Positions 1-8,282 of a DNA stretch of 64,000 nucleotides are shown piece after piece. The notes beneath the pieces are model-generated. The model saw nothing but the letters and a program-made list of their open reading frames with translations. It searched no databases and was not told the DNA's origin. Numbering within the stretch: the first letter of the stretch is position 1; every line of letters begins with the position of its first letter. The stretch comes from Actinomadura syzygii. Its GTDB lineage: Bacteria > Actinomycetota > Actinomycetes > Streptosporangiales > Streptosporangiaceae. Where the stretch lies: the NCBI RefSeq assembly GCF_008085905.1, contig NZ_VSFF01000011.1, forward strand, positions 124,001 through 188,000, in the 5' to 3' direction. Both the position numbers and the translations under genes were made by a program.

Positions 1-861
1 CAGGTGCCCAGGCGCGGGTACGTCCCGGGCGTCGCGTGCGGACGCTGCCGTACGCACGCGCAGTGCGTGGCATGCCAGGGGCCGCTGGCGTTGACGTCGG
101 CCCACGCGGCCCCGCACTGCCGCTGGTGCGGGCGGATCGCGGGCGACTGGCACTGCGCCGAGTGCGGGTTCTTCCAGTTGCGGGCCGTGGTGGTCGGCGC
201 CAAGCGGACGGCCGAGGAACTGGGCAGGGCGTTCCCCGGCGTGCCGGTGCGGACGTCCGGGCGGGAGTCGATCCTTGAGCGGGTGGGTCCGGAACGGGCT
301 CTCGTGGTGTCGACGCCGGGCGCGGAGCCGCCCGCCGAGGGCGGGTACAGCGCGGCGCTGCTCCTCGACGGGTGGGTCCTGCTCGGGCGTCCGGATCTGC
401 GCGCGGGGGAGGAGACGCTGCGGCGGTGGATGAACGCGGCGTCGCTCGTCCGTCCGCAGGGGCCGGTCGTCGTGGCGGCCGAGGGGTCGCTGCCCACCGT
501 GCAGGCCCTCGTCCGGTGGGATCCGGTGACCTACGCGGAGCGGGAGTTGGACGAGCGCAGGCAGGTGGGCTTCCCGCCCGCCGCGCGGATGGCGTCATTG
601 ACCGCGACGCCCGCCGCCATTCGCGAGCTCTTGGCCGTCGCGAGGCTGCCCGACGGCGCGGAGGTGCTGGGGCCGGTGCCCGTTCCGCCAGCGCCGCAAG
701 CCGGAGCCGACGCGCCTGAGAAGGAGCGCGCGTTGATCCGCGTTCCGCGCGCGACGGGGCCCGTTCTCGCGCGCGCTCTGAAGGAAGCGCAGGGCGTTCG
801 CAGCGCGCGGAAGGCGGCGGAGACGGTACGGGTCCAGATCGACCCCCTGGAGTTGATCTGA
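1..861 (+). CDS. priA: Primosomal protein N' (PriA), C-terminal part, cut by the window edge
   Basis: The gene is already open at base 1 and ends in TGA at 859-861, leaving 286 codons. PriA acts at replication forks in primosome assembly. Eight cysteines in pairs (visible residues 13, 16, 22, 25, 40, 43, 52, 55) form the PriA zinc module. The tail with QVGFPPAARM and the end VQIDPLELI fits the PriA C-terminal domain. Where helicase PriA has motif V (GTQ..KG) and motif VI (QxxGRxGR), this protein reads VVSTPGAEPPAEGG and ETLRRWMNAASL. The helicase function therefore looks lost, as is known for actinobacterial PriA (often annotated as probable replication restart protein). The Walker motifs lie upstream of the window and cannot be checked. 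It is followed after 16 bp by an unknown gene in the same direction. Confidence 0.93.
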   Translation, partial: QVPRRGYVPGVACGRCRTHAQCVACQGPLALTSAHAAPHCRWCGRIAGDWHCAECGFFQLRAVVVGAKRTAEELGRAFPGVPVRTSGRESILERVGPERALVVSTPGAEPPAEGGYSAALLLDGWVLLGRPDLRAGEETLRRWMNAASLVRPQGPVVVAAEGSLPTVQALVRWDPVTYAERELDERRQVGFPPAARMASLTATPAAIRELLAVARLPDGAEVLGPVPVPPAPQAGADAPEKERALIRVPRATGPVLARALKEAQGVRSARKAAETVRVQIDPLELI

Positions 862-877
862 CCAATAGGGTTCTCGC

Positions 878-2686
878 GTGGCCGACAACTGGGTGGAGAC
901 CATCGCGGGCGACCTGCGGCGATGGGCGGACGAGCGCGACGAGGCGCTGGACGAGCAGGGGACCCGCATCCTGCTGGAACTCGTGCGGGACGAGATGGGC
1001 CTGCCGGGCCCGGAGGCGCTGACCCCGGAGCAGCTGCGCGAGCTCCTGCTCGGCGTGTTCCCCGAGTCGGTGGTGGCCGGCCGCGAGGACGTCCCCACGG
1101 TCCTGGAGGCGCTCCGCCGGATCGTCGCCTACCTCGACGACACCGGGGCCGTCACCGCGGAGGACGCCGCCGCTCTGAAGGCGGAGCTCGACCGTACCGC
1201 CCCCGAGTTCGCCGACCTCGTCGCGGAGGTCGACTCAGAGGAGCGCCAGGCGGCCGCGGAGGTCATCGGCGGGCTGATGCAGGCGGACGGCGTCTCCCTG
1301 GACGACCAGGACGCGGTCGACGCATGGGTTCGCGAGTTCGAGGCCCTGCCGGAGGAGGAGCGCTACGCCCGCACGGAGGGGTACCTCCGGCAGGCGGAGG
1401 AACTGGTCGTCCCGCCCGTCCGTCTCGCGCCCGTGGCGGACCTGGCCGACGCCGTGCGCCACTCGCGGCTGACCGAGAACATCCTCGCCCTGGCCGAATG
1501 GACGGGCGAGCGCGCCCTCACCGAGCACGACACGCTCACGGAGGCCGACGCCGAGGCCGCCGCCGTCGCCGTGGGGCTGCGGACCCCGCGCCGCCACGGC
1601 GGCCTGGAGGACGCGGGCGAGCTGGAAAGGCTCTGGTGGGCCGCCGTCGAGGCGAAGGTCGTCGCCGCGGAGCAGGGCAGGGCCGCCCCCGGGCCGTCCT
1701 TGGACGGTCTCCGCTCCGGTGACGACTCGACCCTCCTCGCCGCCTGGCTGCCCCTGTTCGAGGCACTGGTCGTCCCAGGGCACGACTACGCGGACGGCCT
1801 TGATGCGGTGGAACTCGTCCAGAACGAGATGACCGGCGTGCTCATCCATCTGTACGAGCAGGAGGAGCCGACCGAGCCCGAAACGCTCGTGGACGCTCTG
1901 CTCGAACACGTCGACGAGGCGTACGACCTGGGCGACTCGGAGGCCATGACCGCCCTGGTGACGGACGCCTTCCACCTCGAACTGGCCACGCTCGGGGAGT
2001 GGGGCGTGGTCGAGGAGGCCGGAGAGGGACGGGCCCTGACGCCGCTCGGCGTCTGGGCGGTGCGCGAACTCCTGCTGGCGGACGGGTTCAACGCCCCCGT
2101 CATCGGCGAGCTGGCCAAGGCCCGCGCGTCCGACCTCATCGCCGGGCTCACCTGGTACCGCCCCGACGCCGCCGACGAGGAGATCGACGGCTGGCTGGCG
2201 CGCCACGACCCGAAGGACGCCGCCGCCGACCTCCTGGACGTCATGCGGACCGGCGGCCCGGGCGCGCGCAACCTCGCCGCCGCCGTCCTGCACCGCATCG
2301 GCCCGGAGGCGGCCCCGGTCGTCCGGGCCGCGCGGGAGCATCCGCTCGTCTCGCCCTATGCCGCGCTCTGGCTGAACGCCACCGGCGACCCGTCCGGACG
2401 GGAGCTCGCCCGCGAGGAGTACCTCTGGGTGTTCGTGGACACCGTCGCCGGGATGCTGGAGACCGCCGAACCGGACGAGGCGGTGGAGGCGGCCCTGGCC
2501 GACGCGCCGCCCGGGGCGGAGATGGAGGAGATGGTCGACGAGCTGTGGCGCACCGACCATCCCGGCGTGCCCGATGTGCTTGAGGCTCTAGGGGCGCACC
2601 ATCCGGACAAGGCGACCGCCAAGGCCGCGCGCACCGCCGCCTACAAGGCGCGGTCCGCGCATCAGGCGGCGCGCCGCGGAGTGTGA
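878..2686 (+). CDS. Acidic protein of unknown function, possible helical-repeat C terminus
   Basis: 602 residues from GTG at 878, 16 bp after priA, so probably co-transcribed with it. I do not recognise a family. The protein is very rich in Glu, Asp, Ala and Leu, has no signal peptide or membrane segment, and should be a soluble, mostly helical cytosolic protein. Around residues 450-510 (from AADLLDVMRTGG to ALWLNATGDP) the spacing of Ala/Leu pairs with a proline-containing turn looks like HEAT-type helical hairpins; that is an impression, not a domain call. Its position between priA and def suggests a conserved housekeeping neighbour, but nothing in the sequence gives a function. Codon use and GC match the surroundings, so it does not look acquired. 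Confidence 0.75.
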   Translation: MADNWVETIAGDLRRWADERDEALDEQGTRILLELVRDEMGLPGPEALTPEQLRELLLGVFPESVVAGREDVPTVLEALRRIVAYLDDTGAVTAEDAAALKAELDRTAPEFADLVAEVDSEERQAAAEVIGGLMQADGVSLDDQDAVDAWVREFEALPEEERYARTEGYLRQAEELVVPPVRLAPVADLADAVRHSRLTENILALAEWTGERALTEHDTLTEADAEAAAVAVGLRTPRRHGGLEDAGELERLWWAAVEAKVVAAEQGRAAPGPSLDGLRSGDDSTLLAAWLPLFEALVVPGHDYADGLDAVELVQNEMTGVLIHLYEQEEPTEPETLVDALLEHVDEAYDLGDSEAMTALVTDAFHLELATLGEWGVVEEAGEGRALTPLGVWAVRELLLADGFNAPVIGELAKARASDLIAGLTWYRPDAADEEIDGWLARHDPKDAAADLLDVMRTGGPGARNLAAAVLHRIGPEAAPVVRAAREHPLVSPYAALWLNATGDPSGRELAREEYLWVFVDTVAGMLETAEPDEAVEAALADAPPGAEMEEMVDELWRTDHPGVPDVLEALGAHHPDKATAKAARTAAYKARSAHQAARRGV

Positions 2687-2705
2687 TGCATCCCGGTTCG
2701 CGGAG

Positions 2706-2736
2706 TGTCAAGCTTTCTCGGACGTCTCCGTAAACT
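2706..2736 (+). promoter_or_regulatory. Possible promoter of def
   Basis: TGTCAA at 2706-2711 and TAAACT at 2731-2736 are 19 bp apart, a little long for a sigma-70-type pair, in the 138-bp gap before the chosen def start. The leader that would follow contains the 8-mer CCCTCAGG twice, near 2775 and 2792. Assigned by eye. Confidence 0.4.
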
Positions 2737-2824
2737 GGAGGGATCGTCCCGTCCCCTGGAGACCGTCCGGGAACCCCTCAGGCAACGAATCCCTCAGGAA
2801 ACCTCGTACGAAACGGAGTCCCCG

Positions 2825-3370
2825 TTGGCCGTCAAGCCCATCCGCCTCTTCGGCGACCCCGTGCTGCGCACGCCCGCGGAGCCGGTGAAGGACTTCGACA
2901 AGGAGCTGCGCCAGCTCGTCAAGGACCTCACCGACACGATGATCGACGCTCCCGGGGTCGGCCTCGCCGCACCGCAGCTCGGCGTGGGCCTGCGGGTGTT
3001 CACCTACTACGTCGACGACCGGCTCGGGCACGTGGTCAACCCCACCCTGGACCTGTCGGACGAGCAGGAGACCGACGACGAGGGCTGCCTGTCCCTGCCG
3101 GGCCTGGCGTTCCCCACCGCGCGGGCGGTCCGCGCCGTGGCGAAGGGCTTCAACATGCACGGGGAGCCGATCACGCTGGAGGGCACGCACCTGCTGGCCC
3201 GCTGCGTCCAGCACGAGACCGACCACCTCGACGGCGTCATCTTCATCGACCGGATGGACCCGGAGCAGCGCAAGGCCGCCATGAAGGCGATCAGGCAGTC
3301 CGAGTGGTTCGGCGACACGACGCCGGTCGTCAAGGAGTCGCCGCACCGCACCTTCGGGAAGGCGATCTAG
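2825..3370 (+). CDS. def: Peptide deformylase
   Basis: Removes the N-formyl group from nascent proteins with a metal-dependent active site. All three family motifs are present: GVGLAAPQ (motif 1), EGCLS (motif 2, metal-binding Cys) and QHETDHLDG (motif 3, HExxH type with two metal His). I place the start at TTG 2825, giving 181 residues beginning LAVKPIRLFGDP. GGAG lies 6 nt upstream and the length suits the family. A longer reading from GTG 2705 would add 40 residues without family character and would run through the probable promoter. The gene sits 1 bp before fmt, so the enzyme that adds the formyl group and the one that removes it are made from one transcript. The C-terminal tail after residue 150 (WFGDTTPVVKESPH) is typical of actinobacterial forms. 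Confidence 0.95.
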   Translation: MAVKPIRLFGDPVLRTPAEPVKDFDKELRQLVKDLTDTMIDAPGVGLAAPQLGVGLRVFTYYVDDRLGHVVNPTLDLSDEQETDDEGCLSLPGLAFPTARAVRAVAKGFNMHGEPITLEGTHLLARCVQHETDHLDGVIFIDRMDPEQRKAAMKAIRQSEWFGDTTPVVKESPHRTFGKAI

Positions 3371-4297
3371 ATGCGCCTGGTCTTCGCGGGCACGCCCGAG
3401 ACCGCCCTCCCGGCCCTCAGAGCGCTTCTGGAGTCCTCGCACGAGGTGGCGGCGGTGGTGACCCGCCCGGACGGGCGCGCGGGCCGTGGGCGCCATCTCA
3501 GCGCCAGCCCGGTCGCGTCCCTGGCCGCCGAGGCGGGCGTCGAGGCGCTCAAGCCCGCCAAGGCGCGCGACCCGGAGTTCCTCGACCGGCTCCGCGAGAT
3601 CGCGCCCGACTGCTGCCCGGTCGTCGCCTACGGGGCGCTGCTGCCCCGCGAGGCGCTCGGCATCCCCCGGCACGGCTGGGTGAACCTCCACTTCTCGCTG
3701 CTGCCCGCCTGGCGCGGCGCCGCCCCCGTGCAGCGCGCGATCCTGCACGGCGACGACGTCACCGGCGCGGCCACCTTCCAGATCGAGGAGGGGCTCGACA
3801 CGGGCCCGGTCTACGGCGTCCTCACCGAGCCGATCAAACCGACCGACACCACGGGCGACCTGCTGGGCCGCCTGGCCGAGGCCGGGGCGAGCCTGCTGCT
3901 CGACACGATGAACGGGATCGAGGCGGGCGTCCTGGAACCGCGTCCCCAGCCGACGGAGGGCGTGTCCCACGCGGCGAAGCTGGCTCCGGAGGACGGGCAC
4001 GTCGACTGGCGCAGCCCCGCCCTGCACATCGACCGCCTCGTCCGGGCCTGCACGCCCGCGCCGGGCGCGTGGACCAACTTCCGCGAGACCCGCGTCAAGC
4101 TCGGACCGGTCCGCCCGGTGCCGGACGCCGAGACCCTGTCGCCGGGGGCACTGCTCCCGGGCAAGAACGAGGTGCTGGTAGGGACGGCCACGCACCCCGT
4201 CGCGCTCGGCGAGGTCCAGCCGCAGGGCAAGCGGAGCATGGCCGCCGCCGACTGGATCCGCGGCGTCAACCTCATCGGCAAGGACGCGCTGCACTGA
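3371..4297 (+). CDS. fmt: Methionyl-tRNA formyltransferase
   Basis: Transfers a formyl group from 10-formyl-tetrahydrofolate to initiator Met-tRNA. 308 residues, standard length. The N-terminal Rossmann-like domain begins MRLVFAGTPETALPAL. The SLLPAWRGAAPVQ segment, with Asn and His just before it (VNLHFSLLP), and the Asp in QIEEGLDTGPVYG are the catalytic Asn/His/Asp set. The C-terminal OB-like tRNA-binding domain follows from about residue 205. ATG at 3371 comes directly after the def stop. The stop TGA at 4295-4297 overlaps the rsmB start (TGATG), so translation of the three genes is probably coupled. Confidence 0.97.
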   Translation: MRLVFAGTPETALPALRALLESSHEVAAVVTRPDGRAGRGRHLSASPVASLAAEAGVEALKPAKARDPEFLDRLREIAPDCCPVVAYGALLPREALGIPRHGWVNLHFSLLPAWRGAAPVQRAILHGDDVTGAATFQIEEGLDTGPVYGVLTEPIKPTDTTGDLLGRLAEAGASLLLDTMNGIEAGVLEPRPQPTEGVSHAAKLAPEDGHVDWRSPALHIDRLVRACTPAPGAWTNFRETRVKLGPVRPVPDAETLSPGALLPGKNEVLVGTATHPVALGEVQPQGKRSMAAADWIRGVNLIGKDALH

Positions 4298-5703
4298 TGC
4301 CGCCCAGCCGGAACCGCCGACAGACCCAGAACCGCAGGCCGGGCGGCCCCCGCAGGACGGGACGCCCGCAGGACCTCGTCCGCCGCACCGCGTTCGACGT
4401 GATCCGCGCCGTCGAGACCCGCGACGCCTACGCCAACCTCCTGCTGCCCGCGCGGCTGCGCGACCGGAACCTGACCGGACGCGACGCCGCCCTCGCCACC
4501 GAGCTCACCTACGGCACGCTGCGCGGCCGCGGCACCTACGACGCGGTGCTCGCCCTGTGCAGCGACCGTGAGCTGCGCCGCATCGACGCCCCGCTCCTGG
4601 ACGTCCTCCGCCTCGGCGCGCACCAGCTGCTCGGCACCCGCATCCCGCCGCACGCGGCGGTGGGGACGGCGGTCGAGCTGGCCCGCTCCGTCTCCGGCCC
4701 GGGCCAGGCCAAGTTCGCCAACGCGGTGCTCCGCAAGGTCGCCACCCGCGACATGGACTCCTGGCTGGAGATCGTCGCGCCCGCGGACGCCGACCCGACG
4801 TCCCGCCTCTCCATCCGGCACAGCCACCCGAAGTGGATCGTCTCCGCCCTGCGGGACGCGGTCGGCGAAGGCGAGATCGACGAGCTGCTGGCCGCCGACA
4901 ACGCCCGCCCGCGCGTCACCCTGGTCGCGCGTCCCGGGCGGGCCACCGTCGAAGAGCTGCGCGACGCGGGCGCGGAGCCCGCCCAGTACTCGCCCTACGC
5001 CGCCCTCCTGCGCGAGGGCGACCCGGCCGGGATCGCCGCCGTCCGCGATGGACGCGCCGCCGTCCAGGACGAGGCCAGCCAGATGGTCGCCCTGGCCCTC
5101 GCCGAGGCGCCCGTGGACGGGACCGACGCCCGCTGGGCCGACCTCTGCGCCGGACCGGGCGGAAAGGCCGGGCTGCTCTCGGCCCTCGCCACGCAACGCG
5201 GCGCGCGGCTGCTGGCGGCCGACGTCCAGCCGCACCGCGCGGGGCTCGTCCGGCGCGCCGTCGACGACCGCGCCGGAGTGGTCGCGGCCGACGGGACCGC
5301 GCCCGCCTGGCGGCCCGCGTCGTTCGACCGGGTCATGATCGACGCGCCCTGCACCGGGCTCGGCGCGCTCCGCCGCCGCCCGGAGGCGCGCTGGCGGCGC
5401 GGCCCGGAGGCGATCGCCGAACTGGGCGCCCTGCAGCGCGGGCTGCTCGCCGCCGCCCTGAAGGCCGTGCGTCCCGGCGGCGTCGTCGCCTACGTCACCT
5501 GCTCGCCCCACCTGGCCGAGACCCGCGTCGTGGTGGACGACGTCCTACGCGACCGCGACGACGTCGAACGGCTGGACGCACCGGCCGTGCTGACGTCCAT
5601 CGCCCCGGACCTCACCGGCCTGGGCGACGGCCCGTACGCGCAGTTCTGGCCGCACCGCCACGGCACTGACGCGATGTTCCTGGCGCTGCTACGTCGAGCC
5701 TGA
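4297..5703 (+). CDS. rsmB: 16S rRNA m5C967 methyltransferase RsmB (NusB domain plus Sun/NOL1 domain)
   Basis: Methylates cytosine in the small-subunit rRNA using S-adenosylmethionine. 468 residues from ATG 4297, which shares its A with the fmt stop. After a basic N-terminal extension (RNRRQTQNRRPGG) residues 25-150 form a NusB-like RNA-binding domain. The SAM site is DLCAGPGGKAGLLSALA (about residues 283-299). The catalytic cysteines are in DAPCTGLGALRRRP and YVTCSPHLAETRVV, the PCxG and TCS motifs of RNA m5C methyltransferases. A longer open reading upstream in the same frame overlaps fmt completely and is not expected to be used. Confidence 0.94.
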   Translation: MPPSRNRRQTQNRRPGGPRRTGRPQDLVRRTAFDVIRAVETRDAYANLLLPARLRDRNLTGRDAALATELTYGTLRGRGTYDAVLALCSDRELRRIDAPLLDVLRLGAHQLLGTRIPPHAAVGTAVELARSVSGPGQAKFANAVLRKVATRDMDSWLEIVAPADADPTSRLSIRHSHPKWIVSALRDAVGEGEIDELLAADNARPRVTLVARPGRATVEELRDAGAEPAQYSPYAALLREGDPAGIAAVRDGRAAVQDEASQMVALALAEAPVDGTDARWADLCAGPGGKAGLLSALATQRGARLLAADVQPHRAGLVRRAVDDRAGVVAADGTAPAWRPASFDRVMIDAPCTGLGALRRRPEARWRRGPEAIAELGALQRGLLAAALKAVRPGGVVAYVTCSPHLAETRVVVDDVLRDRDDVERLDAPAVLTSIAPDLTGLGDGPYAQFWPHRHGTDAMFLALLRRA

Positions 5704-5717
5704 CTCCCGGGGGATCC

Positions 5718-6665
5718 GTGCTGACCGACTTCATGCATGTCATGTCGTTCCTGGGCAGCGCGGCGTTCTACCTCCCGGTGCTGGTGGTCCTCTTCTGGTG
5801 CGTGGCCCCGCGTCTCGCGGCGCGGGTCACGGTCATCCTGCTGTTCGGCGCGTTCCTCAACGGGCTGCTCAAGCTCGTCTTCCACGACCCACGCCCCTAC
5901 TGGACGGACCCCTCGGTCAAGGGCAGGGAGTCCCTGTCGTCGTTCGGGATGCCGTCCGGCCACTCCCAGAACGCACCCGTGTTCTGGGGTTTCTTCGCCG
6001 TCCAGACTCGGCGCTGGTACGTCTGGACGGGTGCGGCGGCTCTCGTGGTCCTGATCGGGATGTCGCGGGTCTACCTCGGGGTCCACTCGGTCGGTCAGGT
6101 CCTTGGCGGATGGGCAATCGGTCTCGCCATCCTGGTGGCCGCCTTGGGGTTGGAGCCGATCGTCGTCCCCTGGTGGACGCGGCGTCATCTCGCCGTGCAG
6201 ATCGTGCTCGCCCTGGCGATCTCGCTGGTGCTGCTGGCAGCGGCCTGGGGCGCGCTGCGGCCGCTCCAAGGCTGGCACTGGCCGGACGCCTGGGTCCATG
6301 CCATCCGGGCGGCGGGAGGCCACATCGAACCCCTCGACCTGGTCGGATCGGCCAAGGCCACGGGCGGCCTCTTCGGCGTCCTGGCGGGACTGTCCCTGCT
6401 CTCCGCCCGAGGATGGTTCGACCCGGGCGGAGTCCTTTGGCGACGGTTTGCGCGCGTCCCAGTGGGCATCGCCGGGGCCGCCATCGTGAGCCTGTTCGGC
6501 GGAACCCACCTCGTCCAGGCGTTCGTCGTCCAGGCGGTGCTCGGGCTCTGGGTCACTGCGGGGGCGCCGGAGGCGTTCGTCCGGCTGGGACTGGCCTCCA
6601 GGCCCGCCCCCGCGCTCACACGGCCGGGCGACGGGCGGGAGGAACGCGCCGATAGGCCCCAATAG
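5718..6665 (+). CDS. PAP2-family membrane phosphatase
   Basis: 315-residue polytopic membrane protein, GTG start at 5718 with a G-rich run (GGGGGA) just before it. The phosphatase triad of PAP2 proteins is visible: K-x6-RP in KLVFHDPRPYW (about residues 55-65), PSGH in GMPSGHSQN, and SRVYLGVHSVGQ. In the third motif the usual Asp after the nucleophile-supporting His is Gln, a change also seen in glucose-6-phosphatase-type members, so activity is still plausible. The substrate could be a prenyl diphosphate or a phosphatidate and cannot be told from sequence. After the PAP2 core (residues 1-145) further hydrophobic helices and a 60-residue hydrophobic C-terminal part follow, longer than the minimal family. 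It starts 14 bp after rsmB. Confidence 0.85.
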   Translation: MLTDFMHVMSFLGSAAFYLPVLVVLFWCVAPRLAARVTVILLFGAFLNGLLKLVFHDPRPYWTDPSVKGRESLSSFGMPSGHSQNAPVFWGFFAVQTRRWYVWTGAAALVVLIGMSRVYLGVHSVGQVLGGWAIGLAILVAALGLEPIVVPWWTRRHLAVQIVLALAISLVLLAAAWGALRPLQGWHWPDAWVHAIRAAGGHIEPLDLVGSAKATGGLFGVLAGLSLLSARGWFDPGGVLWRRFARVPVGIAGAAIVSLFGGTHLVQAFVVQAVLGLWVTAGAPEAFVRLGLASRPAPALTRPGDGREERADRPQ

Positions 6666-6668
6666 ACT
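6663..6668 (+). promoter_or_regulatory. Possible -10 box of rpe
   Basis: TAGACT, 9 nt before the rpe ATG and overlapping the stop codon of the PAP2 gene. Could give a nearly leaderless rpe transcript. No convincing -35 box seen. Confidence 0.35.
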
Positions 6669-6677
6669 CGGGGCATC

Positions 6678-7355
6678 ATGGCACCTCAGATCGCACCCAG
6701 CATCCTGTCCGCCGACTTCGCCCACCTGGCCGAGGACGTCGAGCGCATCGCCGACTCCGCCGACTGGGTCCACGTCGACGTCATGGACAACCACTTCGTC
6801 CCGAACCTCACCCTGGGGCTGCCCGTCGTCCAGGCGCTGCTGAAGCACAGCCCGCTGCCGCTCGACTGCCATCTGATGATCGAGGACCCGGACCGCTGGG
6901 CCCCCGAGTACGCCGAGGCCGGGGCGAAGAGCGTCACCATCCACGCCGAGGCGGCGAAGGCCCCGATCCGCACCCTGCGCGCCATCCGCGCCGCGGGCGC
7001 GCGCGCCGGCCTCGGCGTCAACCCGGCCACCCCCGTGGACGGCTTCGCCGACCTCCTCGGCGAGATCGACATGCTGCTCCTCATGACCGTCGAGCCTGGG
7101 TTCGGCGGGCAGAAGTTCTTGGACGTCGTCCTCCCGAAGGTCCGCCGCGCCCGCGAGCTGATCAAGGGCCGCGACCTCCCCGTCTGGCTGCAGGTGGACG
7201 GCGGCGTCAGCGCCGAGACGATCGAGCGGTGCGCCGAGGCGGGCGCGGACGTGTTCGTCGCGGGCAGCGCCGTCTACGGCGCGGACGACCCGGCCGAGGC
7301 CGTCCGCCGCCTGCGCGGCCAGGCCGAGGACGCGACCGCGAAGGCGGGCTGGTGA
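6678..7355 (+). CDS. rpe: Ribulose-phosphate 3-epimerase
   Basis: Interconverts ribulose 5-phosphate and xylulose 5-phosphate in the pentose phosphate pathway. 225-residue TIM barrel with all signature blocks: IAPSILSADFAHL, WVHVDVMDNHFVPNLT (metal-binding and catalytic Asp), LDCHLMIEDPDRW (metal His), MTVEPGFGGQKF, and LQVDGGVSAETI with the second catalytic Asp. The next gene begins within its stop codon. It supplies ribulose 5-phosphate, which is also the direct substrate of RibBA encoded 2 kb downstream; that may explain the neighbourhood, though rpe commonly lies near rib genes in actinomycetes. Confidence 0.97.
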   Translation: MAPQIAPSILSADFAHLAEDVERIADSADWVHVDVMDNHFVPNLTLGLPVVQALLKHSPLPLDCHLMIEDPDRWAPEYAEAGAKSVTIHAEAAKAPIRTLRAIRAAGARAGLGVNPATPVDGFADLLGEIDMLLLMTVEPGFGGQKFLDVVLPKVRRARELIKGRDLPVWLQVDGGVSAETIERCAEAGADVFVAGSAVYGADDPAEAVRRLRGQAEDATAKAGW

Positions 7356-7999
7356 TCCTCTCCTGCGCCGCCGTCCTGTTCGACGTGGACGGCACCCTCG
7401 TCGACTCCACGCCCCTCATCGAACGCGCGGCCCGGGAATGGGGCGCCGAGTACGGCATCGACCCGGACGAGTTCCTCTCCGACGCCCACGGACGCCGCAC
7501 CGGCGACCGCGTGGCCGACTTCCTCCCGGCGGACCAGGTCGCCGACGCCACCGCCCGCCTGGAGGAACTGGAGGCGAAGGGCAGCGAAGGCATCACCGCC
7601 CTGCCCGGAGCCGTCGACCTCCTGGCGAACATGAACGGGTTGCCGCACGCGTTCGTCACGTCCATGGACAGGGCCCAACTGAAAGTGCGTGCGGGTGTGG
7701 CCGGGGTGCCCCTGCCGCAGGTGGTGGTGACCGCCGAGGACGTCCCGGCCGGGAAGCCGGACCCGTCCGGATACCTCCAGGCCGCACGACACCTGGGCGT
7801 CGACCCGTCCTCTTGCCTTGTCATCGAGGACGCCCCGGCGGGCATAGCCGCGGGCCGCGCCGCCGGGGCCACGGTCGTCGCGGTCCTCACCAGCCACCCC
7901 CGCGAGGTCCTGACCGCGGCCCACCACATGGTGGACGACCTGACCCGCGTGACCGCCACCCCGTCCGGCCTGCGCGTCGTCCCGGCGGAACCGGCATAG
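7352..7999 (+). CDS. HAD-superfamily hydrolase (sugar-phosphatase/phosphoglycolate-phosphatase type)
   Basis: 215 residues from GTG 7352, whose TG belongs to the rpe stop (GTGA overlap), so translation is probably coupled. Motif I is DVDGTLVDST (residues 11-20, nucleophile Asp11 and general acid Asp13). Motif II Thr/Ser lies in FVTSMDRAQ, motif III Lys in GKPDPSGYL, and motif IV is VIEDAPAGIAAGRAAG. The helical cap sits between motifs I and II. Such enzymes hydrolyse small sugar phosphates; a damage-control role next to rpe or in flavin biosynthesis (dephosphorylating the pyrimidine intermediate) is possible but unproven. An earlier start would overlap rpe heavily. Confidence 0.88.
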   Translation: MILSCAAVLFDVDGTLVDSTPLIERAAREWGAEYGIDPDEFLSDAHGRRTGDRVADFLPADQVADATARLEELEAKGSEGITALPGAVDLLANMNGLPHAFVTSMDRAQLKVRAGVAGVPLPQVVVTAEDVPAGKPDPSGYLQAARHLGVDPSSCLVIEDAPAGIAAGRAAGATVVAVLTSHPREVLTAAHHMVDDLTRVTATPSGLRVVPAEPA

Positions 8000-8082
8000 C
8001 GGACGCCCGGCCACGATTGGTGGCGATGGTCACACCGGGCGGGAATGCATCGCATGGCACACTGGTTGGCAAGCATGAAAGC

Positions 8083-8208
8083 GTGCTCCGGGGTCGGTGA
8101 AATTCCGAACCGGCGGTGACAGTCCGCGACCCGGCCGATTCCATCGGCCGGTTGACCCGGTGGAATTCCGGGACCGACGGTGAAAGTCCGGATGGGAGGC
8201 AGCGCGCG
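8083..8208 (+). promoter_or_regulatory. FMN riboswitch aptamer (RFN element)
   Basis: The conserved blocks occur in order: CCGGGGTCGGTGAAATTCCG, ACCGGCGGTGACAGTCCGCG, a variable helix (CCGGCCGATTCCATCGGCCGG, shown here only by its ends at about 8131-8152), GGAATTCCGGGACCGACGGT and AAAGTCCGGATGGGAGG. This is the FMN-sensing aptamer found before riboflavin genes. It sits 75 bp before ribE, the first gene of a rib operon, and binding of FMN should lower expression of all four genes. Confidence 0.96.
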
Positions 8209-8253
8209 GCACGTCCCTTGCCAGGGGCGTGGTGTCGGTGCATTTGTGCGTTC

Positions 8254-8280
8254 CCCGGAGCCTTGGATAGGAGGCCCGGG
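8254..8280 (+). promoter_or_regulatory. Hairpin that would hide the ribE ribosome binding site (riboswitch expression platform)
   Basis: CCCGG at 8254-8258 pairs with CCGGG at 8276-8280 and GCCT at 8260-8263 pairs with AGGC at 8272-8275, with one bulged A. The ribE Shine-Dalgarno AGGAGG (8269-8274) lies in the loop and 3' arm, 8 nt before the ATG. This predicts translational rather than transcriptional control by the FMN riboswitch. Confidence 0.65.
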
Positions 8281-8282
8281 AG

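Noticed and set aside
2705..2824. Forty-codon N-terminal extension of peptide deformylase from GTG 2705
   Set aside because: Lacks family similarity, contains the probable promoter, and a good ribosome binding site precedes TTG 2825.
8030..8282. Small frames in both directions across the riboswitch
   Set aside because: They run through conserved aptamer blocks, which explain the sequence fully.
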